Below, one piece after another: positions 6,544 through 13,079 of a stretch of 17,363 nucleotides of DNA. The stretch comes from CAZHRJ01 sp964534765. Lineage in GTDB: Bacteria > Lindowbacteria > 2-12-FULL-62-27. The DNA lies in NCBI GenBank assembly GCA_964534765.1, contig CAZHRJ010000059.1:1-17363 (forward strand). Reading direction: 5' to 3'. The position numbers and the translations under genes are program-made. The notes beneath the pieces are model-generated. The model saw only the letters and a list, made by a program, of their open reading frames with translations, searched no databases and was not told where the DNA came from. The first letter of the stretch is position 1; each line of letters begins with the position of its first letter.

Positions 6544-8772
6544 CTCGCTAAATCCGGCCAGGATATACGGCGAAGCGTCGGATATCCTGCCGCAACCGGT
6601 CAGGAGCATGGCTTTTTGGAGTTCTTTCTCCATCCGCCGCACATAGAGACTCACTCCCTCCGACTTGGCCCCTACAGCCGCAATCATGAGCGGGCGGCCG
6701 ACCAGGACCGCGTCGGCGCCCAACGCCAGGGCTTTCAAGACATCGTCCCCGGTGCGAATGCCGCCGTCCACAAAGACCGTCACCCGGCCGTCCACGGCGG
6801 CGGCGATGTCCGGCAGGACCGACGCGGTTGAGGGCATGCCATCCAGAACCCGGCCGCCATGGTTTGATACGACAACCGCGGCGGCGCCGACATCGACCGC
6901 CAACTCCGCCTGGTCCGGCGTCATGATGCCTTTCAGAATAAATGGCTTGCCGCAATACCGTATGTAGTCCCGCAACTGGGCCGGCGTTTTGGCCTCGACC
7001 GCGACGCCCTTTTTCTGCATCGTCACGAAATTCGCCGCGTCAATGTCCATCCCGATCGCCGGACAACCCGTCTCCCGGGCCAGATCGAACCGTTTTCGAA
7101 GTTCCGTCTCATCCGCGCGCGGCTTGAAAATCGGAATGGCCCAGCCGTCATGCCGGGCCGCGACGTCCAGGATGACCTGATATTTGTTGATGGACGCCCC
7201 GTCACCCACCATCGGAATCGATCCGGTGTCGGCCATGCCGCGGATGAAATAATCGGTGAACTCATCCTCCGTCAACACACCGCCCATGTTCGTGCTCGTC
7301 CCCGTCATCGGCGCCGCCAGGATCGGATGGCGCAGACTCAATCCAAAAAGATCCATCGCGGTCTGAACTTCCTTCACGTCGTGAATCGTTCGAAGGTTCA
7401 ACTGGAGGCGACGCCACGCTCTGAAATTTTCCTTGAACGACTCCCCGCTGCCCACGCCGCCCACTCCGGGAACCTGGCCGGCGCAGACGTTGCCGTCACA
7501 TTCCTTGCAGGCCCGGCAGACACTGCCGAATCTGGACATCGCCAGCGATCGAACCTCGGCCCAATTTTGCAGCCCCGGGGCGCCGATTTCGATCCGGACC
7601 CTGGCGACCACCTCATCGGCCAATTTCTGCGCCGACTCCCGGTCCGGCGACACCACGATCACGTGGCCGGCTTTGTCCATGTTGGATTTCGGCGGGGAAA
7701 TGATGTCGCCTTCCTTGACGTCCACAAACAACGCTATCACGCCAGGCGTCCGCCGCGCCGACTCGACACCCGATACGGACAACACACATCCCGGCTTGGG
7801 CAGAATAGCCCGCTCGACCGACACGTTTTGAGCCGTTGGCAAAATGGGCGTCGGCACCCGGCCCAGCGCCAGCTCAATGGCCGACCGGATGATCTCGACT
7901 CCCGTTGCGGCCGGGCAGGTATATCCGGACATGAACCCGCCCGACAGCCGGGCCGCAAGCTCGCCAATCATCGGGCCTTTCGGAGTCAGCTTGATGTCCG
8001 ACTTGGCCGCGCCCATCGAAATGCCCAGCGCGACGCAGCCCTGAATCGTCAGATCCACGGCGGCCTGTTGAACTTCCCTTGGTTTGGCGGACGGCAGAAC
8101 GTGCCCGATCTCGACAAAATAGGGCGGATGACGGATGATCCGGTCGGCGACGGCGCTGAAGATGGGGTTGCCCCGGTAAATCAGCGTATCGATCGATAGC
8201 TCGTCGCCCTCCATGTATTCCTCAAGAATCACCCCGCCGGACGTCGACGCCGCTTTGGCCTCCCGAAACGCTGTTTCCAGTTCCCAGTCTTTGGATATTT
8301 TTTTCACCCCTCGCGCGCCCATGTTGTCACACGGCTTGATCACCGCCGGCAGACCGATGTCCTTCAAAGCCTCCTCGGCCTCCGACATGGTCCACACACC
8401 GCAAAACCGCGGGGACGGAACTCCGGCCGATGCAAACGCCCGGCGCATCTTGATTTTGTCCGTCGCCCGCTCGGCCGCGTCGGTGCGGATGCCGGGCAGG
8501 CCCAGGGCCTCGCACACCGCGGCGACCGTGACCGACGCGTCCGTTCCGACCGTGAGACACCCTTTGATCGGGTAAGACCGGTTGGTCTCCCGCGCCACCC
8601 GGACGGTTCCCTGGACATCGCGCGTGCTCATGACGATCGGCACATCGGCCGAGGCCATGCCGGGCGCGTGGGGATTGTAGTCGGTGACGACGGCTCGGAG
8701 TCCCATCTCCCGGGCGATTCGGATGGCAGGCGCCTGCATGACGCCGGCGCCGATGATCATCACGGTGTCCAT
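6475..8772 (-). CDS. fusion of ATP-grasp ligase and FMN-dependent alpha-hydroxy-acid dehydrogenase-like domain
   Basis: This 765-residue protein joins two enzymes. Residues 1-395 are an ATP-grasp ligase: a Rossmann-like preATP-grasp start (MIIGAGVMQAPAIRIARE), VIKPCDNMGARGVKK (145-159), VILEEYMEGDELSID (181-195) and MIGELAARLSGG (268-279). Residues 413-740 are an FMN-binding TIM barrel of the lactate-oxidase/IDI-2-like clan: FILKGIMT (K614), VVSNHGGR (H638), FVDGGIRTGDD (667-677) and VLVGRP (689-694). The barrel begins with a four-cysteine motif (C419, C422, C425, C430), as in the stand-alone 'alpha-hydroxy-acid oxidizing protein' family of clostridia that I recall. Residues 744-765 come from an inserted repeat and are probably not functional. 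There is no clear ribosome binding site; the gene lies 18 nt after the aldolase gene. Substrates are unknown. Confidence 0.85.
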   Translation of the reverse strand: MDTVMIIGAGVMQAPAIRIAREMGLRAVVTDYNPHAPGMASADVPIVMSTRDVQGTVRVARETNRSYPIKGCLTVGTDASVTVAAVCEALGLPGIRTDAAERATDKIKMRRAFASAGVPSPRFCGVWTMSEAEEALKDIGLPAVIKPCDNMGARGVKKISKDWELETAFREAKAASTSGGVILEEYMEGDELSIDTLIYRGNPIFSAVADRIIRHPPYFVEIGHVLPSAKPREVQQAAVDLTIQGCVALGISMGAAKSDIKLTPKGPMIGELAARLSGGFMSGYTCPAATGVEIIRSAIELALGRVPTPILPTAQNVSVERAILPKPGCVLSVSGVESARRTPGVIALFVDVKEGDIISPPKSNMDKAGHVIVVSPDRESAQKLADEVVARVRIEIGAPGLQNWAEVRSLAMSRFGSVCRACKECDGNVCAGQVPGVGGVGSGESFKENFRAWRRLQLNLRTIHDVKEVQTAMDLFGLSLRHPILAAPMTGTSTNMGGVLTEDEFTDYFIRGMADTGSIPMVGDGASINKYQVILDVAARHDGWAIPIFKPRADETELRKRFDLARETGCPAIGMDIDAANFVTMQKKGVAVEAKTPAQLRDYIRYCGKPFILKGIMTPDQAELAVDVGAAAVVVSNHGGRVLDGMPSTASVLPDIAAAVDGRVTVFVDGGIRTGDDVLKALALGADAVLVGRPLMIAAVGAKSEGVSLYVRRMEKELQKAMLLTGCGRISDASPYILAGFSEMGTDFKLFSFGRVIGRRHVKSK

Positions 8773-8790
8773 GTCAGACGATGGAAAGAG

Positions 8791-9579
8791 TTATCGGGTT
8801 TTTCGGCCGCGGAGTTTCGTGATGCGTTTGGAAAGCGCGTTGACGGCGCGCTGCCCGAAAAGTTTCTGGTGATCGAGAACGGAGATTTCAAAATCCAGGA
8901 TCCGCCGGACCGCATCCTCCAGATCGCCGCAGGCGGCGGGATCCAATCCCACGTCCCGCGTGTTCAGCCGGGTCGGTGCGCACTCCTGCATCAGCCGCGA
9001 GGCGTCCTTGGGCGTCAGCCGGCCCCCGATGGACACGGCGATTTGCCTCTCCCGGGCGGCCGCGACGACATCCGACACGCGCCGCAGAACCTCCGGATGG
9101 TTCGGGTCCCGGCCCAGTGACCGGCAAAGATCGGTGCGGCCAACAGTGATTTGATCCAGCTCGGCAATTTCAGGCGTGGAAAAAATGCCGTCGAGATTCC
9201 GGCAGGCGGTGTCGGTTTCGATGTTGATCTGCTTTCCGATAAACCCGTACACCTTCTCCCCCAGTTCCTCCTTGAGACTCTGGATGAACTTCCGAAGCGA
9301 ATATCCCGACTCGATCATGGGCGCGACCACGGACCGGCAACCGATGTCGGCGACTGTCCGCATGTCCTGCCGGGCCTCGGGACCGCCGATTTTGGCTTGG
9401 ATGGGAAGAATGTCAGAAAAAAGCCGGTGGACAGTGCGGATCTCATCAAATCCCATCCCCGCGTCCTCGGTCGACACTTTCAGTGACGTTGCCCCACATT
9501 CCTCTCGAAGCAAAAGCAACTGCTCGCGAAGATCCTCCTCTTCGTTGAGCCACACCCTCTCGCTGACCAACAGCGTCAT
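8791..9579 (-). CDS. HpcH/HpaI aldolase / citrate lyase beta-like family protein
   Basis: A 262-residue TIM-barrel protein of the pyruvate/phosphoenolpyruvate-handling aldolase superfamily. Visible marks are AKIGGPEAR (62-70), GKQINIETDTA with the likely metal ligand E121, and DQITVGRTDLCRSLGR (142-157) with D150. Such enzymes cleave or form C-C bonds next to an oxo-acid with a divalent metal. This member is at the short end of the family and keeps the metal-binding Glu/Asp pair, so it is probably active, but the substrate cannot be told. It is the first gene of the long minus-strand operon. The ATG at 9579 is preceded by AGGA at 8-nt spacing, and the same bases form part of a candidate -10 box placed for leaderless transcription. 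Confidence 0.8.
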   Translation of the reverse strand: MTLLVSERVWLNEEEDLREQLLLLREECGATSLKVSTEDAGMGFDEIRTVHRLFSDILPIQAKIGGPEARQDMRTVADIGCRSVVAPMIESGYSLRKFIQSLKEELGEKVYGFIGKQINIETDTACRNLDGIFSTPEIAELDQITVGRTDLCRSLGRDPNHPEVLRRVSDVVAAARERQIAVSIGGRLTPKDASRLMQECAPTRLNTRDVGLDPAACGDLEDAVRRILDFEISVLDHQKLFGQRAVNALSKRITKLRGRKTR

Positions 9580-9585
9580 AGGGGC

Positions 9586-9613
9586 ATCCTAGCAAAAGGC
9601 CGACCGGGGTCAA
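9586..9613 (-). promoter_or_regulatory. candidate promoter of the eight-gene operon
   Basis: On the minus strand TTGACC (9613-9608), a 16-nt spacer and TAGGAT (9591-9586) precede the ATG at 9579 by exactly 6 nt. That would put the start of transcription on the A of the start codon. The AGGA inside TAGGAT could alternatively serve as a Shine-Dalgarno sequence of a transcript starting further upstream, so this site is less certain than the one before the nucleotidyltransferase gene. Confidence 0.5.
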
Positions 9614-9650
9614 GCGCAACAGGACTTTTTCACCAAGAACTAATTACTCT

Positions 9651-9854
9651 TCGAGCATTTCCGATCCGCCCAACGGCATCGACGTCACGATACCGGAAGT
9701 TAAACGGTTACGGGAACAGAATCATCTGGTCGACCCAAAAGACATGGCCGAGCTGGCCGACAAGATGGCCATCGTCTGCGACCGGATGAACCGGCATCTC
9801 GAAAGGGATTATTATGGAGACCAAGCCAGACGGTTAAAAAACGGGGGTCAGTAA
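9651..9854 (+). pseudogene. 5'-truncated gene relic, family not recognised
   Basis: The frame ending at TAA 9852-9854 has strong coding character for about 67 codons (GIDVTIPEVKRLREQNHL, then DPKDMAELADKMAIVCD) but no start codon until ATG 9744. The open stretch begins only at a TAG at 9579-9581, inside the divergent operon's start. This looks like the C-terminal tail of a former plus-strand gene whose 5' part was lost. The HLVDPKDMAELADKM segment is faintly reminiscent of the C-terminal part of GT4 glycosyltransferases; I would not assign it. It carries no sign of being expressed. Confidence 0.45.
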
Positions 9855-9918
9855 CTCGACAACCAATTCCTTCACACGTTGTTGGATCTTCGAACTCTGT
9901 AAACCTCCCCCTTAATAA

Positions 9919-9996
9919 TTTCCGGCGCGGATTAAAGTTTTCCAGAGGAAGGCCGAAGAGGTGTTTAAGAAATACCTCACCCCCACTCCACCGTAA
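9919..9996 (+). pseudogene. short C-terminal gene relic before a terminator
   Basis: Twenty-five codons (FPARIKVFQRKAEEVFKKYL then TPTPP) end at TAA 9994-9996 and are blocked upstream by two consecutive TAA codons. The stop lies 9 nt before a strong intrinsic terminator on the same strand, as expected for the real end of a gene. It is therefore read as the tail of a deleted gene. The family is not recognised, and the short length keeps confidence low. Confidence 0.35.
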
Positions 9997-10005
9997 TTAA
10001 AGGTA

Positions 10006-10037
10006 CCCCCGGCAGGCAACTGTCGGGGGATTTTTTT
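10006..10037 (+). terminator. strong intrinsic terminator, plus strand
   Basis: A 10-bp stem (10006-10015 with 10020-10029, one G-T pair) closes a GCAA tetraloop and is followed by A and seven T at 10031-10037. It sits just after the relic ending at 9996. Read on the minus strand the hairpin lacks a following T run, so it should work mainly for the plus strand. It still lies just past the end of the minus-strand small gene at 10063. Confidence 0.88.
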
Positions 10038-10062
10038 CCATGGAGGGATAATCCCCGTCACC

Positions 10063-10311
10063 TCAATCAGGAAACAGATACGGTAAACGAAGAACGCCAT
10101 CCTTCAGGGTCGGCGGATACTTCAAGGATCGAAGAAGAGCGATGGCGCAGAGATCCAGGGATTTTCCCGGAACTCTGGGTTTGGTCCGGGATCGGCCAAA
10201 GATTTGCCGGGCCACAATCATCGCCGGGCGGGCCTGGGATGCGGCAATTTTCAAGGTTTCCCATGTATAGACAACCGAACCGCCGGGCGGCGGCAGATCA
10301 GGCGATAGCAT
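10063..10311 (-). CDS. small hypothetical protein coupled to the nucleotidyltransferase gene
   Basis: An 82-residue protein with no recognised domain. It begins ...LPPPGGSVVYTWETLKIAAS and ends KDGVLRLPYLFPD; it is basic and proline-containing, with no signal peptide or membrane segment. The ATG at 10311 (a GTG lies one codon upstream) overlaps the 3' end of the nucleotidyltransferase gene by 14 nt and has AGGGA 7 nt before it, so translation is probably coupled. Codon use looks moderately coding. The tight overlap suggests a partner of the nucleotidyltransferase, perhaps as a two-gene toxin-antitoxin-like unit, but no toxin or antitoxin family is recognised. It could be a spurious frame. Confidence 0.5.
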   Translation of the reverse strand: MLSPDLPPPGGSVVYTWETLKIAASQARPAMIVARQIFGRSRTKPRVPGKSLDLCAIALLRSLKYPPTLKDGVLRLPYLFPD

Positions 10312-10942
10312 CACGGTGTCCCTGAACGTAGGGTTCCAGCATCGACTTTATGGCCGACTCGGAAAATTCTGCGCAGACTTCTCGGTAACATTCGGCCAGC
10401 CCTTCCCGGGCCAACCGCGACGCCAGGTAATCGTCATCTATTTTTATTGAGGAACTGCGTCCGATGTAAATCAGGACGGCCGCCCACTTCCGGGAATCGG
10501 AATCTTTCCAATTTTTGGCCGCCGACAACCGATCCACTATCAGATCCTCCAATGAAATGACCCTCACCCGAATCCGGGAACCGCCATAGGGTATTTCAAT
10601 GTCAGGCGTCCGGCGCTCGGCATCTGTCCCCTCATCCAGGGCCTCACCCACAAAATCGATGCAGATGTCCATTTCATTTTCATAGTACACGCGGCCCATC
10701 GGTCTGAATTCCAACTCGCTGAGAATACTCAGAAGGATCTGACGGGGAGCCTTCAGATCGATATCGCCGGACTTGTAGACCCCCTGTGTGTAAATTTCGA
10801 CCGCGCTTCCCCCAACCACAATGGGTCTACGACCGGAGCGTTTTTCCACCTCGAGGGATAGAAGTCCCGTAAAAACCGCCCTTTTTCGAACAGGATCGTC
10901 AATCGTTCGAATTGAAGACAAAATGTGTTCCCTGAGCGACAT
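10298..10942 (-). CDS. nucleotidyltransferase-fold protein (Pol beta superfamily, DUF6036-like)
   Basis: A 214-residue protein with the Pol beta-type nucleotidyltransferase signature IVVGGSAVEIY (41-51: the G-G-S motif) followed by SGDIDL (D60 and D62, metal ligands) and a third acidic segment MDICIDF (D92, D96). RVISLEDLIVDRLSAAKNWKD (from ~residue 131) is typical of uncharacterised single-domain members near defence and toxin-antitoxin genes. The catalytic carboxylates appear intact, so an AMP- or NMP-transferring activity is possible; the target is unknown. The ATG at 10942 follows an excellent promoter by 6 nt with no leader, and no Shine-Dalgarno is needed. The small gene at 10063-10311 overlaps its end. 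Confidence 0.75.
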   Translation of the reverse strand: MSLREHILSSIRTIDDPVRKRAVFTGLLSLEVEKRSGRRPIVVGGSAVEIYTQGVYKSGDIDLKAPRQILLSILSELEFRPMGRVYYENEMDICIDFVGEALDEGTDAERRTPDIEIPYGGSRIRVRVISLEDLIVDRLSAAKNWKDSDSRKWAAVLIYIGRSSSIKIDDDYLASRLAREGLAECYREVCAEFSESAIKSMLEPYVQGHRDAIA

Positions 10943-10948
10943 GCGGAC

Positions 10949-10977
10949 ATTCTATCGACAGTTGGCCGGGATGTCAA
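10949..10977 (-). promoter_or_regulatory. sigma70-type promoter placed for a leaderless mRNA
   Basis: On the minus strand consensus TTGACA (10977-10972), a 17-nt spacer and TAGAAT (10954-10949, 5 of 6 consensus) stand exactly 6 nt before the ATG of the nucleotidyltransferase gene. With a normal start site 7 nt after the -10 box, the mRNA begins at the A of the start codon. This is the best promoter in the window. Confidence 0.8.
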
Positions 10978-10986
10978 AATTTCCGA

Positions 10987-11325
10987 TCAGCGGCAAATAC
11001 GGGCGGACAGCGCAAATGGGTGGAAGTAGCGCTCCATGTCTTCGAGGGTTGAACCGTACTCCGGCCCCCCGAGAAACGCGTCGCAGAGAACCTCCCGCGC
11101 GCGGGTCAGTTCTTTCAGCCGGCCGATCCATCGAGGGTCCTGAATGGTGAGATCCAGAAGTTCCAGGGAGCGCACAAGAGCGCCCTCAAAAAGTTTGTCA
11201 TCCTTCCCCTGCCATCGGCGGGCCCGGCCGACTTCACTGCCGACGTTTCCCATCTGTTCCATGAGGGTCAATGCCCGCCACCGGCCGGAGGCCTGCAACT
11301 GATGTTGAATGGCCGGGGCGCTCAT
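10987..11325 (-). CDS. small conserved-looking helical protein paired with DUF5674
   Basis: A 112-residue, probably all-helical soluble protein. Its core LTLMEQMGNVGSEVGRA, LFEGALVRSLELLDLTI, LKELTRAREVLCDAFLG and YFHPFALSARICR resembles a family of uncharacterised small proteins I have seen in archaea and candidate phyla; I know no function. The ATG at 11325 overlaps the DUF5674 stop as ATGA. Upstream in-frame codons to 11445 are shadow of DUF5674. The 4-nt overlap and the sizes (114 and 112 residues) give a toxin-antitoxin-like arrangement. A four-helix or HEPN-like fold is a guess, and I see no HEPN RX4-6H active-site motif. Confidence 0.7.
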   Translation of the reverse strand: MSAPAIQHQLQASGRWRALTLMEQMGNVGSEVGRARRWQGKDDKLFEGALVRSLELLDLTIQDPRWIGRLKELTRAREVLCDAFLGGPEYGSTLEDMERYFHPFALSARICR

Positions 11326-11666
11326 TCTCTTACCCATTTGTCGACAATCTTTTTTATTTTCTCGCGCAGGTCCTGATTCTCCACTCCCCGGGAGCGATTT
11401 CCCCGCGAGGGGCGGATGTTGATCATCGAATCGAATTCTATCCATTCGGCCGCTTTTTCAGGATGGAGATTAATGCCCCACAGATCCGCCTGCGCCGACC
11501 CCCGCTCCAAAAGAAGGGCCTCTTCATCCGAATGCAACTCGCCACCGACAACCATCATTTCCCGAGAAACGTCCACAACCGCTTTCACGAAGTCCCCAAA
11601 CTGCTTCCGCGCCATTGCGGCAAGATCGGACTTGGAAACCGGCTGCTCCACGATTTTGATTTCCAT
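11322..11666 (-). CDS. DUF5674 family protein
   Basis: A 114-residue protein matching the DUF5674 pattern: MEIKIVEQ, LAAMARKQFGDFVKAVVDV, MMVVGGELHSDEEALLLERG, DLWGINLHPE, EWIEFDSMINIRPSRGNRSR and a charged helical end. The biochemical function of the family is unknown to me. The ATG at 11666 is chosen because similarity starts there; the frame is open to 11765 but carries no family residues. A perfect TTGACA lies at 11705-11700 with no convincing -10 at 17 nt, so its promoter is unclear. It is the first gene of a two-gene unit with 10987-11325. Confidence 0.82.
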   Translation of the reverse strand: MEIKIVEQPVSKSDLAAMARKQFGDFVKAVVDVSREMMVVGGELHSDEEALLLERGSAQADLWGINLHPEKAAEWIEFDSMINIRPSRGNRSRGVENQDLREKIKKIVDKWVRE

Positions 11667-11784
11667 ACGATTTTTTAGCCTGATTGAATGAAGGAATGTT
11701 GTCAAGTCTTCCGTTGCCCGGACGCGGCAAAGCGGCGAAATGACCCATTCCCTGTCAGCATTCACATATTCCTATAAAAAGGTC

Positions 11785-11813
11785 TTGACTATTTTTTAGT
11801 TATATATGAATAT
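11785..11813 (+). promoter_or_regulatory. weak candidate promoter of the plus-strand DUF4143 ATPase gene
   Basis: TTGACT at 11785-11790 is followed after 17 nt by GAATAT (11808-11813, only 3 of 6 consensus), which would start transcription about 2 nt before the ATG at 11822. TATCGT at 11811-11816 fits the start codon better but is 20 nt from the -35. The region is strikingly AT-rich compared with its surroundings and no Shine-Dalgarno precedes the gene. Confidence 0.35.
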
Positions 11814-11821
11814 CGTGGCCA

Positions 11822-13045
11822 ATGAGATACCTCGCGGCGGAGCTTCGGAGGATGCTGGCCCAGGAACGGAAGATGGCGTTTGTCGCTGGGCCGCGGCAGG
11901 TCGGCAAGACCACACTGGCGAGGACTCTGCTCAACGAGACGGGGAGCGGGCAGGGGTACTTCAACTGGGACATCGAACCCCATCGCCGGGCCATCATCCG
12001 CAGTCCTGTGGATTTCTGGGCCGCGGCGGCTCTCAATACAACCGATCCTCATATCGTACTCGACGAAATTCACAAGTATCCGAGGTGGAAACGCTTTTTA
12101 AAAGGACTCTATGACGCTTCGGCGGAGTCAGTGCGCATGATTGTGACCGGCAGCGGCCGACTGGATATTTACCAGCGGGGCGGCGATTCTCTGTTGGGAC
12201 GATATAACCTGTATCGTCTGCATCCCTTCACGGTCGGAGAGCTTCTCAAAACAAACCGCGACAGCCTGCGGCCGCCTGAAAAGGCTCTCAGGAAAATCCT
12301 GTCGGATGCGCCGCCGGCGGGCGCCAAAGAGGCGCTGGAGTCCATCGAAAAGTTTACGGGATTTCCGGAGCCGCTGTTTGCCGCAAGCACGTCCAGGCTT
12401 CAACGATGGCGCACGGCCCGGCATCATCTTGTCCTGCGGGAAGATCTGCGGGACTTGACGCGGATCCGTGAACTTGGCCTGATCGAGTCACTGGTATCGA
12501 TTCTGCCGGACCGCGTCGGTTCGCCTCTTTCTTTAAACGCGCTTCGGGAGGATCTGGGCGTGGCGTTCGGCTCGGTGCGGGACTGGGTACTGGCGCTGGG
12601 CCGGTTGTACTATCTTTTTGAAATCCGGCCCTACGCCGGGAATCTGGCCCGGACCCTGCGGCGGGAGGCCAAGGTATATCTTTTCGATGGGTCGGACATT
12701 GAACAAGAGGGGGCACGATTCGAGAATCTGGTTGCGCTGCACCTGCTCAAAGCCTGTGATGCGTGGACCGATATGGGGTTCGGCGAGTTTACGCTTCATT
12801 ACGTTCGGGACAAGGAGAAACGGAAGGCAGATTTTTTGATCGTCCGGAACAGAAAGCCCTGGCTTCTCATCGAAGCCAAGCAATCTTCGCTGAATTCCGC
12901 GCCGGCGCTGAGCTATTTCCATGCCCGCTTGAAATCCTCCTATGCGTTTCAGGTGGTGCGGGACATTCCGGCGGCGTTTCTTTCCCGCCGTGTTGGCGGC
13001 GTCACGGTTGTATCAGCCGCGAGGTTTCTGGCGTGTTTGCCGTAG
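11822..13045 (+). CDS. AAA ATPase with C-terminal DUF4143/PD-(D/E)XK-like domain
   Basis: A 407-residue P-loop ATPase of the large, poorly understood AAA + DUF4143 family. The Walker A is GPRQVGKTT (23-31), the Walker B HIVLDEIH (77-84, D81/E82), and VTGSGRLDIYQRGGDSLLGR (108-127) is the usual sensor and arginine region. The C-terminal part has ARFENLVALHLL (298-309, E301) and KADFLIVRN...LLIEAKQS, giving D337 and E351-x-K353 of a nuclease-like fold with key residues intact. ATG 11822 is the only start, since a TGA lies four codons upstream. The family is common, patchily distributed and often found in accessory DNA. It converges tail to tail with a second family member, 34 nt apart. Function unknown. 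Confidence 0.85.
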   Translation: MRYLAAELRRMLAQERKMAFVAGPRQVGKTTLARTLLNETGSGQGYFNWDIEPHRRAIIRSPVDFWAAAALNTTDPHIVLDEIHKYPRWKRFLKGLYDASAESVRMIVTGSGRLDIYQRGGDSLLGRYNLYRLHPFTVGELLKTNRDSLRPPEKALRKILSDAPPAGAKEALESIEKFTGFPEPLFAASTSRLQRWRTARHHLVLREDLRDLTRIRELGLIESLVSILPDRVGSPLSLNALREDLGVAFGSVRDWVLALGRLYYLFEIRPYAGNLARTLRREAKVYLFDGSDIEQEGARFENLVALHLLKACDAWTDMGFGEFTLHYVRDKEKRKADFLIVRNRKPWLLIEAKQSSLNSAPALSYFHARLKSSYAFQVVRDIPAAFLSRRVGGVTVVSAARFLACLP

Positions 13046-13079
13046 GAAAATCAGGGGTTCAACTCCAGGCCTGCTATTC

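Noticed and set aside
7150..8199. 349-codon open frame on the plus strand
   Set aside because: It lies wholly antisense to the ATP-grasp/FMN fusion, has an Arg/His-rich composition typical of shadow frames and no domain.
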